DNA of 64,000 nt from Xanthobacteraceae bacterium (GCA_023954195.1 JAMLIK010000002.1:806001-870000); one strand, 5' to 3'. Shown: positions 37,006 through 46,548, counted from the first letter of the stretch. The notes: generated from the sequence alone by a model not told the origin. Numbers and translations: made by a program.

Positions 37006-37662
37006 ATGACGCTGAAACTGGTGATCGGCAACAAGAACTATTCGTCGTGGTCGATGCGGCCCTGGGTGGCGATGAAGGCCGCCGGCATTGCCTTCGAGGA
37101 GATCCTCATTCCGCTCTATAGCGGCCCCGCCGACAAGCAGCGCATCCTTGACGTCAGCCCGGCCGGCAAGGTGCCGGCGCTGATCGACGGCGACGTCACG
37201 GTGTGGGACTCGCTCGCCATCATCGAATATCTCGCGGAACGTTTCCCAGAGACCCGGCTGTGGCCCGAGGATCGCGCGGCGCGGGCGCATGCGCGCTCGA
37301 TCTCGGCCGAGATGCATTCCGGCTTCGCCGCGCTGCGCGGCGAATGCGGCATGAACCTGCACCGGCCGGTCAAGGCGAAGCCGCTGTCGGAGGCTGCGCG
37401 CGCCGATATCGCCCGCGTGCAGCGGATCTGGACCGACTGCCGGGCGCGCCATGGCGCGGAGGGGCCGTTTCTGTTCGGCGCCTTCAGCGCGGCGGACGCG
37501 ATGTACGCCCCGGTGGTGCATCGCTTCCGGGTCTACGCCATCGACGCCGCGCCGGTCGTGCGAGACTACATGGCGGCGATGATGGCGCAGCCGGCATTCG
37601 CGGAATGGACGGCGGCCGGGTTGGCTGAAACCATTGTGATCGCGCGGTTGGAGGCTGACTGA
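37006..37662 (+). CDS. Glutathione S-transferase family protein
   Basis: ATG 37006 gives 218 residues that begin LKLVIGNKNYSSWSMRPW, the thioredoxin-like GST start with the catalytic-Ser region. VSPAGKVPALIDGDVTVWDSLAIIEYLAERFPE is the glutathione-binding segment, and the helical domain follows. Upstream ATGs at 36973 and 36982 are less likely. It conjugates or reduces electrophiles with glutathione. Confidence 0.9.
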   Translation: MTLKLVIGNKNYSSWSMRPWVAMKAAGIAFEEILIPLYSGPADKQRILDVSPAGKVPALIDGDVTVWDSLAIIEYLAERFPETRLWPEDRAARAHARSISAEMHSGFAALRGECGMNLHRPVKAKPLSEAARADIARVQRIWTDCRARHGAEGPFLFGAFSAADAMYAPVVHRFRVYAIDAAPVVRDYMAAMMAQPAFAEWTAAGLAETIVIARLEAD

Positions 37663-37694
37663 AGCCGTCCGCAACGGCCCTGGCGGACGGCTTC
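37661..37694 (+). terminator. Strong hairpin overlapping the GST stop codon
   Basis: A perfect 12-bp stem GAAGCCGTCCGC/GCGGACGGCTTC with a ten-base loop starts within the stop codon. There is no T run after it, so it may be a Rho-aided terminator or a 3'-end stabiliser. Confidence 0.5.
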
Positions 37695-37789
37695 CAGGTT
37701 GGCGCGAACGGATGCGCCACGGTTCCGAATTCCCACCTATCCATTTGAAATTATTTGAAGAAATACCGATTTGCCGGACCGTTTCCCGG

Positions 37790-37819
37790 TTGGCAAAAGT
37801 GGGCTTGGCATGCTATAGA
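37790..37819 (+). promoter_or_regulatory. Sigma-70-type promoter
   Basis: TTGGCA (37790-37795) and TATAGA (37814-37819) are 18 bases apart. The start codon of the small gene at 37886 is about 60 bases beyond the expected transcript start. Confidence 0.55.
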
Positions 37820-37885
37820 GCGCGGGACAACACGTCGGCCCGCCATCCTGGGGCCCAAGAGGATCGGCCGACATTCTCGTGCGTA

Positions 37886-38089
37886 ATGGAGATGGCGTTG
37901 AAGCATAAGTATGCCGTTGGAGAAACTGTATATTTTACGGCAAGCAACGTGGCGCGACCCGCCGCCAGCGGCACCTACGAGGTGATCCGCCTGCTGCCGA
38001 CCGATGGGGACGATTGCCAGTACCGGATCAAAAATTCGACCGAAGCGTTCGAGCGGGTCGCCAAGGAGAGCCAACTCGCCGTTTCCTGA
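37886..38089 (+). CDS. Small conserved rhizobial-type hypothetical protein
   Basis: The 67-residue protein reads MEMALKHKYAVGETVYFTAS, then SGTYEVIRLLPTDGDDCQYRIKNSTEAFERVAKESQL. The alternative start at 37892 (MALKHKY) may be the true one. The sequence is known to me as a widespread small protein in this bacterial group, likely a beta-barrel of SH3 type, with no known role. A good promoter lies upstream. Confidence 0.75.
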   Translation: MEMALKHKYAVGETVYFTASNVARPAASGTYEVIRLLPTDGDDCQYRIKNSTEAFERVAKESQLAVS

Positions 38090-38342
38090 CCCCGCCGCAC
38101 GCGACGGGACGTTTGACGGGTTCGCGCGATAAGCGGGCGGACCGCATCGGCAGGGAAATGCCGGTGGCAAGCACGAGAATGGCGCGACGCGCGTCATGTT
38201 GCTTCGTTTCAGCCGCTCGCTTGGCCCGGTCCGGGTCCGCGTCGCGGCGGTTGACCGGCGGTTGCCGACGCGAGCCGCTCAAAATAGTCTTTGACCTCAT
38301 CGTCTCTGACATCGTCCTTGGAATCGTCCTCGGGGAGCGCGC

Positions 38343-39338
38343 ATGGACCTGATTTGGACTTCGCTCGATCAGTTCTGGCGATCGCCGACGTTTCCGATCT
38401 GGCTGACGCTGGCGGCGGCCGCGTTCTTCGCCATCCTGTTTCTGGTCGTCGTGCTGCGGGCCGACCGTTCGATCGCGAACGCGGCGTTGACGGTGCTGAC
38501 GCTGCTGGCGGTCGCGGTGGCGACGGCGGCGACGGTCCGCGGGTTTGGCGGTGGCCTGGGCGGCGGCGGGGAACCGGCCCGGTCGCGGGCGGCGGTCGCG
38601 AGCGGGGTGTCGTTGCCCGCGTTGGCCTGCGTCGATGATCTCGCCGGCGACGGCGTCGAGGCGGCCTGCGAGAAGGTTTTGTTCGGATCGCCGGATCATG
38701 TCGCGGCGGCGGTGTCCTACGCCGCCGCGCGTCTCGACCGGCTGACGGCGCTGGGTGACGTGGCCGCGGCGGGCGGGGCGCTGACGCCGGACTTGCAGGC
38801 GCTGCGCCGCGCGATCGAGCGCGATCGCTACGGACTGACCGCGCATGTCCTGGTCGCGCGCGACGGCTGCACCGCCGCGATGTGTCCGGCCTACCGGTCG
38901 CTGACCGATCAGCGCCAGATCGCCGCCAATATCGAGGGCCGTGTCTATGACGGCCTGGTCACGCGCTATGCCCCGGCGTGGGGCGGCGCATCCATTCCGG
39001 CCGCGGATACCGCCGCGGCGACGCCGACGATTCCCGCCGCCGCCGCGCCGGCGGCGCTCGCCGAGCCGCCGTCGGTTCCGACCGGCAAGCCGACCACGGC
39101 GGACTTTCCCTCCGCCGCCTCGATCCCGCCAGTCAGCATCATGACGCCGGAGCCGGCGGCGAACCCAGCCCCCGCGCCGGCCCCCACGGCGGCGCCTAAG
39201 GCCAAGGCCGCGCCAAAGGCCGCCGCGAAAGCGGCGCCTCCCGCGCATGCGCCGACATCCTCTCCGGCGGCGAGCCGTCGTCCGACCCACCCCCCGGCGC
39301 CGCCGGTGCAACTGGCGCCGCCGCGCGGCGACAACTGA
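38343..39338 (+). CDS. Membrane-anchored protein with Ala/Pro-rich tail
   Basis: The 331-residue protein has two membrane segments at the start (FPIWLTLAAAAFFAILFLVVVL; ALTVLTLLAVAVATAATVRGF), a folded middle with two Cys pairs (ACVDDLAGDGVEAACEKVLFGS; DGCTAAMCPAYRSL), and a long Ala/Pro/Lys tail from about residue 225. The middle part is probably periplasmic. It is a family I recognise only as hypothetical in this group. Confidence 0.75.
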   Translation: MDLIWTSLDQFWRSPTFPIWLTLAAAAFFAILFLVVVLRADRSIANAALTVLTLLAVAVATAATVRGFGGGLGGGGEPARSRAAVASGVSLPALACVDDLAGDGVEAACEKVLFGSPDHVAAAVSYAAARLDRLTALGDVAAAGGALTPDLQALRRAIERDRYGLTAHVLVARDGCTAAMCPAYRSLTDQRQIAANIEGRVYDGLVTRYAPAWGGASIPAADTAAATPTIPAAAAPAALAEPPSVPTGKPTTADFPSAASIPPVSIMTPEPAANPAPAPAPTAAPKAKAAPKAAAKAAPPAHAPTSSPAASRRPTHPPAPPVQLAPPRGDN

Positions 39339-39357
39339 TCGCCGCGCCGCCGGTCGC

Positions 39358-39834
39358 TCAGAACGGGCTCCAGCCATGGGCGCCGGCGACCGCCCCGAGA
39401 ACGGTGATCGCGCTCAATCCCAACAGCACCCAGTGCACCGCGTGCAGGACCGCGAAGGCGGTGTCGGGCCGTTCGCTGACCCATCGCGGAAAGAAGCGAT
39501 GCAGAATGAAAGGCTCGCCGATGAACAGCACGAAGGCGAACAGGGTCCAGACAATGACCATGGCGTGCATCCACCAGAACGTCGCCGCCTGAAAACGGTC
39601 CCAGATGTCGAGGCGGGCGATCATGTAGAGGCCGCTCAGTCCGACCACCAGCACGGCGGTTCGCGCGATCCAGATGAAGCGGTGCTCGATGGCCTGGAAA
39701 ATTCGCATCCGGTCGGGGCCGAGTTCGCCGCGCCGCACCGCCGGCAGCACCACCATGGTCGCCATCGCCACGCCGCCGATCCAGATCACGACGCCGAGGA
39801 CGTGCAGGGCGCGGGCGAGAATGACGTCATTCAT
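39358..39834 (-). CDS. Four-helix membrane protein, CopD/HemJ-like
   Basis: ATG at 39834 gives 158 residues with four membrane segments and conserved-looking His in the first (ALHVLGVVIWIGGVAMATMVVLP) and others (WMHAMVIVWTLFAFVLFIGEPFILHRFF). This pattern is shared by CopD and HemJ-like integral proteins that bind haem or copper. The specific role is not certain. It converges on the gene ending at 39338. Confidence 0.75.
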   Translation of the reverse strand: MNDVILARALHVLGVVIWIGGVAMATMVVLPAVRRGELGPDRMRIFQAIEHRFIWIARTAVLVVGLSGLYMIARLDIWDRFQAATFWWMHAMVIVWTLFAFVLFIGEPFILHRFFPRWVSERPDTAFAVLHAVHWVLLGLSAITVLGAVAGAHGWSPF

Positions 39835-40053
39835 GATGAAAGCCTGCCAGGAGCACGATCCCGAAAAACGGGAACGCGCATGGAGAGGGACTACGCCTCG
39901 CGGGCCATCGTGAAGTTGCGCCAGCACAAAGCGTTCGGGTTTTTCCGCGGAACCGCGCGGCTAGGAAGCCGACCGGGCGTTGAACGGGGTCGTGGTTTTA
40001 TTTAAGACAAGCCCGTCGCCGTCCCCGCACGCGCACTCGGATACTGGGGTCTC

Positions 40054-40491
40054 ATGCCGCTTCACCTCGTCAAGCTCGCCGTCGGCTGTGAGTCCGTCAA
40101 GGATCTCAAGACGCGTGTCGCCGAGCGGGCGCGGCAGGCGAGGGCGCGGGGTGAGACGCCGCGCCACCTGCATATCACGCGGATGACGCCGAAACGTGAC
40201 GCCGAGTTGCTCGACGGCGGATCGCTCTACTGGGTCATTCGCGGCGAAATCGCCGCGCGCGAGAAACTGATCGGCATCGAGCCGTTCCGCGATTCCGACG
40301 GCATCGGCCGCTGCCGGCTGGTGATGCAGCCCAAGGTGATCGCGGTGACGCCGCGCCCGATGCGCGCGTTCCAGGGCTGGCGCTATCTGCCGGCGAACGA
40401 CGCGCCGCCCGATCTCGCCCGCGTCGGCACCGGCCTTGTCGAGATGCCGGAGGAACTGCGCCGCGAACTGCGCGAACTCGGTTTGCTCTGA
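40054..40491 (+). CDS. DUF1489 family protein
   Basis: The 145-residue protein runs MPLHLVKLAVGCESVKDLKTR, HITRMTPKRDAELLDGGSLYWVIRGEIAARE, and AFQGWRYLPANDAPPDL, which is the DUF1489 pattern found across Alphaproteobacteria. It resembles a small RNA- or nucleotide-handling fold, but no function is established. It is convergent with panC, with eight bases between the stops. Confidence 0.9.
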   Translation: MPLHLVKLAVGCESVKDLKTRVAERARQARARGETPRHLHITRMTPKRDAELLDGGSLYWVIRGEIAAREKLIGIEPFRDSDGIGRCRLVMQPKVIAVTPRPMRAFQGWRYLPANDAPPDLARVGTGLVEMPEELRRELRELGLL

Positions 40492-40499
40492 AAGCCCGC

Positions 40500-41363
40500 T
40501 CACACGCCGATATTGTCGATCAGCCGCGTGGCGCCGATCCTGGCGGCAACCAGCAGCCGCACCGGCCCGTCTTGCAGCGACGTGACCGGTTGCAACGTTT
40601 CGGCATGCCGCGCCTCGAAATAGTCGAGCGCGAAGCCCGCCTCCGTGATGCGTGTGCCGCCCGCGGCGACGACGGCGGCAACATCCTCACCGGCGCGCAG
40701 CCGCGTTGCCGTGTCCTGCATGGTGCGGTGAAGCACCGGCGCGACCGCGCGCTGCGCGGGCGTAAGGTAGACGTTGCGCGACGACATCGCGAGGCCGTCG
40801 TTCTCGCGCACCGTGGCGAGGCCCACCACGTCGACGCCGAGGTCGAGATCGCGCGCCATCCGCGTCACCACGCGGAGCTGCTGATAATCCTTTTCGCCGA
40901 ATACGGCGACGTCCGGCCGGCACTGGATGAACAGCTTGCCGACCACGGTGGCGACGCCGCCGAAGAAGTGGGGGCGGAAGCGATCCTCCAGATCGGCGAC
41001 GGCGGGGCCCTCGGTGACGATGCGCGAGGCGAAGCCGTCCGGATACATCGTCTTGACGCCGGGATTCCAGATCAGGTCCACCTTTTCCGCCGCGAGCTTG
41101 GCGAGGTCGCTGTCCCAGGTGCGCGGGTAGGAATCGAAATCCTCATGCGGCGCGAATTGCGTGGGGTTAACGAAGATCGACACCGCCACCCGCTTGCCGC
41201 GGCGGCGCGCTTCCCGCACCAGGGCGAGATGCCCGTCGTGAAGGGCGCCCATGGTCGGAACCAGCGCGACGCTCTCGCCCGCGGCGCGGAAGGCGTTCAG
41301 CGTTTCGCGCAGCGCCGGCAGGTCGCGGGCAACGGCAGGGTCGCGGGAAGGATCGCTGGACAT
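40500..41363 (-). CDS. panC: Pantothenate synthetase
   Basis: The 287-residue protein has [23 protein letters not shown] (nucleotide-binding H-x-G-H), [35 protein letters not shown] and [13 protein letters not shown]. It joins pantoate and beta-alanine. PanB is not adjacent. Confidence 0.96.
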   Translation of the reverse strand: MSSDPSRDPAVARDLPALRETLNAFRAAGESVALVPTMGALHDGHLALVREARRRGKRVAVSIFVNPTQFAPHEDFDSYPRTWDSDLAKLAAEKVDLIWNPGVKTMYPDGFASRIVTEGPAVADLEDRFRPHFFGGVATVVGKLFIQCRPDVAVFGEKDYQQLRVVTRMARDLDLGVDVVGLATVRENDGLAMSSRNVYLTPAQRAVAPVLHRTMQDTATRLRAGEDVAAVVAAGGTRITEAGFALDYFEARHAETLQPVTSLQDGPVRLLVAARIGATRLIDNIGV

Positions 41364-41468
41364 GGGCGGGCTCGATGTTGGTTCCGGAACGGCGGGTTAT
41401 TCACCAAGCGGCCGGCCAAGTCCATCGAACCGGCGAGGCGTTTCGGAAGAAACTGAAATATGCAATAA

Positions 41469-41489
41469 ATATCAATAATTTATTGATAT
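41469..41489. promoter_or_regulatory. Perfect 21-base AT-rich palindrome
   Basis: Arms ATATCAATAA and TTATTGATAT flank a central T. The half-site TTATTGATA recurs at 41580-41588, about 100 bases downstream. The site lies between divergent panC and an exported hydrolase gene, in DNA far more AT-rich than its surroundings. It looks like an operator. The regulator is unknown. Confidence 0.55.
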
Positions 41490-41648
41490 GGCCAAGCGGT
41501 GGCCGGCGGCGGCGGAGCGCCACGTCGGCGGCCAAAATCCGAACAAATCGTCCTTTCCGTCGCAAGATTGTGACATATATTATTGATACCGGTGCAGAGA
41601 ACGCCGGAGCAAGGTCGATCGGGCGCCCGGCGCTCGCAAGGTGAGGTC

Positions 41649-42536
41649 ATGAAGCACGCGGTTGTCGTCGCCCTGTCACTGCTGATCGTTGCGGTTGCCG
41701 TCTATCTCGGCGGCAGCAAATGGATGATTCGGCATGAGACCATGACGTTCTTCGACCAGACCCGCGACCGTCCCGTCCAGGTCGATATCGCCATCCGGCG
41801 CGACAAGGCGATGCAGGCGCAGGCCGGCGTTGTTCGTTTGCCGGTCGCCGTGCTCAATCACGGCAATACCGTGAAATTCACCGAATACTCGTTCCTCGCC
41901 AACCTGTTCGCGATGCGCGGCTACATGGCCGTCAGCATCCAGCACGATCTCCCCAGCGATCCGCCGCTGGTGACCAAGGTGGGCGAGCCCTATGTCGGCC
42001 GTCTGCCGGTCTACGAGCGCGGCGTGCAGAACATCCTGTTCGCGATCGGCAAGCTGAAGGCGTTGTATCCCAACGCCGACTACGATCACCTGACGATGGT
42101 GGGCCATTCCAACGGCGGCGACATCGCCGTGTACTTCGCCAAGATGCATCCCGACCAGGTCAGCAAGGTGGTGACGCTGGACAATCTGCGGGTGCCGTTC
42201 ATGACTGACGGCAAGTTCAAGATCCTGTCGTTCCGCTCGCACGATCCGGTGTTCAAGACCGATCCCGGCGTCATTCCGGACGGCGAGATTTGCGATCAGG
42301 CCGGCATCACCGTCATCAACACCGGCGCGCAGCATACCGAGATGAGCGATCGCGGGCCGGATTCGGTGAAGCAGAACATCGAGGACATGCTCGACAAGTA
42401 TCTCAACGACGACAGCGTGCTGGCTCCGGTGGATACCCGCAAGCCGAGGATCGGCAATCCGGGTCCCGATGCGCGGCGCGCGCCTCCCGGCCCGGTGGCG
42501 CAGGCCGCCGCCCCGGCGGCCGCGCCGTCGCATTGA
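41649..42536 (+). CDS. Exported alpha/beta hydrolase
   Basis: ATG 41649 behind GAGG gives 295 residues with an amino-terminal membrane/signal segment (HAVVVALSLLIVAVAVYLGGSKW). The hydrolase core has VAVLNHGNTV (oxyanion loop), GYMAVSIQHDLP, and the nucleophile elbow MVGHSNGGDIAVYFA. HTEMSD near residue 245 may carry the His. The end is Pro/Ala-rich. It is probably attached to or released into the periplasm. The substrate is unknown. Confidence 0.82.
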   Translation: MKHAVVVALSLLIVAVAVYLGGSKWMIRHETMTFFDQTRDRPVQVDIAIRRDKAMQAQAGVVRLPVAVLNHGNTVKFTEYSFLANLFAMRGYMAVSIQHDLPSDPPLVTKVGEPYVGRLPVYERGVQNILFAIGKLKALYPNADYDHLTMVGHSNGGDIAVYFAKMHPDQVSKVVTLDNLRVPFMTDGKFKILSFRSHDPVFKTDPGVIPDGEICDQAGITVINTGAQHTEMSDRGPDSVKQNIEDMLDKYLNDDSVLAPVDTRKPRIGNPGPDARRAPPGPVAQAAAPAAAPSH

Positions 42537-42582
42537 CCTCGTTCGGAACGCGTTTACATAGTCCCGTGACGATCGTGGGACG

Positions 42583-43326
42583 ATGATGACGGACGAAGGC
42601 GCGAAATCGAAAACCTCAAGCGTGGCGGCCACCGGCGCATCGGCGCCGCGGACCGTATCGACATCGGCGGATATCGCGGCGTTCGTCGCCCGCGCCCGCG
42701 CGGTCTCGCCGCGCGCGCCCGGCGCGCGGGCGCGGCTGGTGTTCGCGCTCGACGCCACCATGAGCCGGCAGCCGACCTGGGACATGGCCTGCGATCTGCA
42801 AGCCGACATGTTCAGCGAGGCGGCGGCGGTCGGCGATCTCGATATCCGGCTGGTGTATTTTCGCGGCGCCGCCGAGTGCCGGGCCAGCAACTGGATATCC
42901 GATCCGGTGAAACTGGCGGCGCTGATGCGCAGGATCGACTGTCAGGGCGGCCACACCCAGATCGGCCGGGTGCTGGGCGACGTGCGCAGCCAGGCAGTCG
43001 AATCCGCGGTGCGCGCGGTGGTGTTCGTCGGCGACGCCATGGAGGAGAATGTCGACGATCTGTGCGGCAAGGCCGGCGAACTCGGCCTGCTGAAAGTGCC
43101 GGTGTTCCTGTTTCAGGAAGGCGACGATCCGGTCGCCGAGCGGGCGTTTCGCGAGATCGCGCGGCTCACCGGCGGGGCGTGGTGCCGCTTCGATCCCGGC
43201 GCGGCGTCGCAGTTGCGCGAGTTGCTGCGCGCGGCGGCGGCCTATGCGGCGGGCGGGCGCGAGGCGCTCGCGCGGCTGTCGCGCAGCGCGGGCGGCGCGG
43301 CGCGGTTGCTCGGGCAGATGCGATGA
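42583..43326 (+). CDS. VWA-domain protein
   Basis: The 247-residue protein has LVFALDATMSRQPTWDMA, a MIDAS motif (D-x-T-x-S), then GGHTQIGRVLGDV and AVVFVGDAMEENVDDL, as in VWA domains. There is no signal peptide, so it should be cytoplasmic. The DnaJ-domain gene follows 28 bases on. VWA proteins often act with AAA or chaperone partners. Confidence 0.82.
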   Translation: MMTDEGAKSKTSSVAATGASAPRTVSTSADIAAFVARARAVSPRAPGARARLVFALDATMSRQPTWDMACDLQADMFSEAAAVGDLDIRLVYFRGAAECRASNWISDPVKLAALMRRIDCQGGHTQIGRVLGDVRSQAVESAVRAVVFVGDAMEENVDDLCGKAGELGLLKVPVFLFQEGDDPVAERAFREIARLTGGAWCRFDPGAASQLRELLRAAAAYAAGGREALARLSRSAGGAARLLGQMR

Positions 43327-43354
43327 TGCGCGTACTCCGGCGGAAAGAACGCGA

Positions 43355-44080
43355 ATGGCCACACTGATCGCCGGCGCGGTCGCCGTCTTCGTCCTCTACA
43401 CGCTGTTGCAGATGTTCCGCTCGGCCAATCCGGCGATGCTGGCGCGCGCGATCAAGATCGTCGGCGGCATCGTCGCCCTTGCCGTCGCGGCGTTCGTCGG
43501 TCTCAAGGGCGAACTGGCGGTGGCGATCCCGCTCGGCCTGTTCGGCGCGGGATTGCTCGGCTGGTCGCCGCTCGGGGCTCGCTTCGCCAATCTCGGCGGC
43601 CTGTTCGGCGGTATCGGCAAGCCGAGCGGCGGGCAGCGCTCGCGGGTGCGTTCGCAATTCCTCGACATGGTGCTCGATCACGACAGCGGCGCGCTGAGCG
43701 GCACGATCGTCGCGGGCCCCGATACCGGCCGTTCGCTCGACGACTTCGACCTGCCGCAGCTCGCGGCGATGATGCCGCGCTTCGACGCCGAAAGCTGCGC
43801 GCTACTTGAAGGTTATCTTGACCGCCGCTTTCCCGCCTGGCGTCAGCACGCGGAGCGCGACGCGGCAACGGGGGATCGCCGCGCGGCGTCGAGCGGCAAA
43901 ATGACCGACGAGGAGGCTTACCAGATCCTTGGCCTGCAACCGGGGGCGAGCCGCGACGAGATCGGGCGAGCTCACCGCGCCCTGATGAAGAAACTGCATC
44001 CCGACCAGGGGGGGTCGACGTACCTGGCGGCTCGGGTCAATGAGGCCAAGGACACTCTGCTTCGCACGCATCGCAACTAA
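43355..44080 (+). CDS. Membrane-anchored DnaJ-domain protein
   Basis: The 241-residue protein has two or three membrane helices in the first 85 residues (LIAGAVAVFVLYTLLQMF; AIKIVGGIVALAVAAFVGL) and a J domain at the end: EAYQILGLQPGASRDEIGRAHRALMKKLHPDQGGSTYLAARVNEAKDTLL, including the HPD that stimulates DnaK. A middle part resembles DjlA-like proteins. It pairs with the VWA gene. Confidence 0.88.
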   Translation: MATLIAGAVAVFVLYTLLQMFRSANPAMLARAIKIVGGIVALAVAAFVGLKGELAVAIPLGLFGAGLLGWSPLGARFANLGGLFGGIGKPSGGQRSRVRSQFLDMVLDHDSGALSGTIVAGPDTGRSLDDFDLPQLAAMMPRFDAESCALLEGYLDRRFPAWRQHAERDAATGDRRAASSGKMTDEEAYQILGLQPGASRDEIGRAHRALMKKLHPDQGGSTYLAARVNEAKDTLLRTHRN

Positions 44081-44325
44081 CTCCGGCAACGCCAATCAAC
44101 GCCACAAACCGCGCCTCGCCTGTCGTCCGTTCGATGCCCCGCCGCCGCCCGCCGTTGTCCGGCGTGGTCGGTCTGCATGGTAAATGTATCGCGAAATTCT
44201 TGACGGGAAGTTTTCAGCGGAACCGATCGGTGCGGTTAAATTGCGGTGGCTTGAATTGAAAAGCGTATTGTCTTCGAGTGTTCGGCGGGAAATTCATTTC
44301 CGGACCAAACTCCCAACACGAAAGC

Positions 44326-44429
44326 CGTCATGCTCCGCGCAGGCGGAGCATCCAGTATCCATCCTCGGATCAAATTCTTTCTCGAACTCGCACGGATTAC
44401 TGGATCGTCCGCCGTTGCGGACGATGACG
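44326..44429. repeat. REP-like palindrome, CGTCATGCTCCGC type
   Basis: The left hairpin (CGTCATGCTCCGC...GCGGAGCATCCAGTA) and right hairpin (TACTGGATCGTCCGC...GCGGACGATGACG) are complementary as outer arms (CGTCAT/ATGACG, ATCCAGTA/TACTGGAT). It is related in layout to the elements at 28783 and 54139. Confidence 0.7.
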
Positions 44430-44439
44430 CCTCGTTAAA

Positions 44440-44470
44440 AAAGGAGGAGCCCCGCGCAAGCGAGGCTCTT
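44440..44470 (-). terminator. Terminator between the DnaJ and carboxypeptidase genes
   Basis: A stem GAGCC..CGC/GCG..GGCTC has a four-base loop. On the minus strand it is followed by CTCCTTTTTT, so it serves the leftward carboxypeptidase gene that ends at 44497. The + side has only TTTCTCTT. Confidence 0.6.
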
Positions 44471-44496
44471 TCTCTTATTTCGGATCCGCGAGGAAA

Positions 44497-46185
44497 TCAG
44501 TTGCGGATCGTGATGCAGGAAATGTCGGAGCGCTTGAGCCGTTTGCAGACCGCCTCGGCCTGGTCGCGTTCGAGGCCGGCGAAGCGGGCGCGGTAGAGTT
44601 TCTTGTCGCCGCGCGTCACCACCGTTTCGGTGAACGGATCGGCGCGGCCCAGCATGCCCTTGGCGCGTTCGCGCGCCGCTTCCAGACGCTCGCGGGCCTG
44701 GCTCTCGCTCTCCAATGCGCCGACCTGGACGATCCAGCCGCTATGGACGGCAGCGGTCTTGATCGCGCCGGTCTTGATCGCGCCTTGGCTCTGGGTGTTC
44801 GCCGCCGCCTGCTGGACGTGCCGCTCGGCCGGCGCGGCGACGCTGGAAGCCGGCAGCACGCCGAGCAATCCCTTTCCGGTGCCATGGTTCGGCGGCTGCG
44901 CCGGCAAATCCCGCGCACCGATTGTGCCGGAGACGTCCGCCGGTTCATTGGTCGGGGCGACAAGCGGCATCGGACCGGCGCTGGCGACCTTCACCTGGCC
45001 GGAGCGGACCTGCACCGTCTTGACGCGCACCGGCTTCATCGGCTCGGTCGATCCGGGGATCGCGGCAAGGGTCTGACTGTGGATCACGCCGTTGGTGAGG
45101 GGGGCGGGCGCCTGGTTCGGCGCGACGGCGGCCACCGGGCGCGGCGGCGGCAGCGGCGCGGGCGCGCTTTCGGGGGCGGCGACCTGGATGGCGCCTTGCA
45201 CCTGGACCGGCGCGGCGGGCCGCGCCCGCGCCGCTTCCTCGGCGACCGCGGCGTTGGCCTCGGCCGGGCCGCGCTCCGCGATGGCGGCGACGGTGCGGCG
45301 GCCAGTGGCCTTGTCGAGGTTTTCCGCCAGGAGGTTGCGCATGATGGCGTCGCGCGAGCCGCCGCTGCGGCCGCCCATCACCACGCCGACCAGATGGCGG
45401 TTGCCACGTTTCAGGTTGGTGACGAGGTTGAAGCCGGAGGCGCGGGTGTAGCCGGTCTTGATGCCGTCGACGCCCTCGACCTTGCCGAGCAGGTGGTTGT
45501 GGTTGCGGATGTTGCGGCCGCGATAATTGAACGAGGCGGTGGCGAAATAGCGATAGTAGCGCGGGAAGCGGTCCTGAATGGCGCGGCCGAGCGTGGACTG
45601 GTCGCGCGCGGTGGTCACCTGATCGTCGTTGGGCAGGCCCGAGGCGTTGCGATAGACGGTACGGGTCATGCCCAGCGCACGCGCCTTGCGCGTCATCATC
45701 TTGGCGAAATCGTCCTCGTCGCCGCCGAGATATTCGGCGATTACCACCGCGGCGTCGTTGGCGGAACGGGTGACGAGACCCTTGATGGCGTCCTCGACGC
45801 GAAGGCTCTGGCCAGGGCGCAGGCCGAGTTTGGTCGGGGCCTGCGAGGCGGCGTGCGCCGATACCGGCATCTCGGTATTGAGACTGATCTTGCCGGCGTC
45901 GAGGCGCTCGAACAACAGATACAGCGTCATGATCTTGGTGAGGGACGCCGGAAACCGCAGCCCGTCGGCGTTGGTGGCGCTCAGCGTCGCGCCGGAATTG
46001 GCATCGACGATGATCGCCGCGAAGGCCGGATTGTAGCTTTGCTGAACGCTGTGGCGTTGATGGTGGCGATGGCGGCGCTTGGCGTCGGCGGTATTGGTGG
46101 CGAGAACGGTGGCGGCGGTGATGGTGGCCAACCCGAGAACGCAAACCCGCAGGGTCCGTGAAGTGGCCGAGGTTCTACGCAGCAT
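44497..46185 (-). CDS. D-alanyl-D-alanine carboxypeptidase with SPOR domain
   Basis: The 562-residue exported protein has a signal sequence and the PBP5-type catalytic set: SLTK (Ser81, Lys84), SAN and KTG in GIKTGYTRASG. A Pro/Ala-rich linker of about 160 residues follows, then a SPOR domain at the end (WIVQVGALESESQARERLEAA, YRARFAGLERDQAEAVCKRLKR) that binds denuded glycan at the septum. It trims peptide stems during cell division. Confidence 0.93.
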   Translation of the reverse strand: MLRRTSATSRTLRVCVLGLATITAATVLATNTADAKRRHRHHQRHSVQQSYNPAFAAIIVDANSGATLSATNADGLRFPASLTKIMTLYLLFERLDAGKISLNTEMPVSAHAASQAPTKLGLRPGQSLRVEDAIKGLVTRSANDAAVVIAEYLGGDEDDFAKMMTRKARALGMTRTVYRNASGLPNDDQVTTARDQSTLGRAIQDRFPRYYRYFATASFNYRGRNIRNHNHLLGKVEGVDGIKTGYTRASGFNLVTNLKRGNRHLVGVVMGGRSGGSRDAIMRNLLAENLDKATGRRTVAAIAERGPAEANAAVAEEAARARPAAPVQVQGAIQVAAPESAPAPLPPPRPVAAVAPNQAPAPLTNGVIHSQTLAAIPGSTEPMKPVRVKTVQVRSGQVKVASAGPMPLVAPTNEPADVSGTIGARDLPAQPPNHGTGKGLLGVLPASSVAAPAERHVQQAAANTQSQGAIKTGAIKTAAVHSGWIVQVGALESESQARERLEAARERAKGMLGRADPFTETVVTRGDKKLYRARFAGLERDQAEAVCKRLKRSDISCITIRN

Positions 46186-46433
46186 GGACGTCCCCGTCAG
46201 ATTTTAATCTCAATCATCGGCGCGTGCGGCCAAATTATGCCGACCGCCGGCGATCAAGATTGCGACATGGGCCGACGCCGTGCCGGCCCCGAGCCGGTTC
46301 CGGCAATGGCCGGATTTGGCTAAGGGCCTGCATCCACGAAGCTTTTCTGGCTTTGCGCCGGACCGCAACGATTTCGCAGACAGGGTAAGGGGCTGGAGTT
46401 TCGAAAAGGTTAAAGAACCCTTGCCGGGTTACC

Positions 46434-46490
46434 GCGTTTTCGCCGAACCAGATTCCGGCCCGCGTCGAGAAGACACGTTAAAACAAAAAG
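46434..46490. repeat. Decayed copy of the GCGTTTTC-type repeat
   Basis: The stretch begins GCGTTTTCGCCGAACCAGAT and continues with ATTCCGG, GCGTCGAGAAGACACGTTAAAAC. It aligns along its whole length with 52331-52387, with about a dozen changes. It lies in the gap between the carboxypeptidase and the phasin; bases 46186-46433 hold nothing else that can be supported. Confidence 0.65.
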
Positions 46491-46548
46491 ATAGAATGGA
46501 TTCTGACTTTTCCGAAGACGCGGAGAGCCGCGATATCAATCTCGGCGA

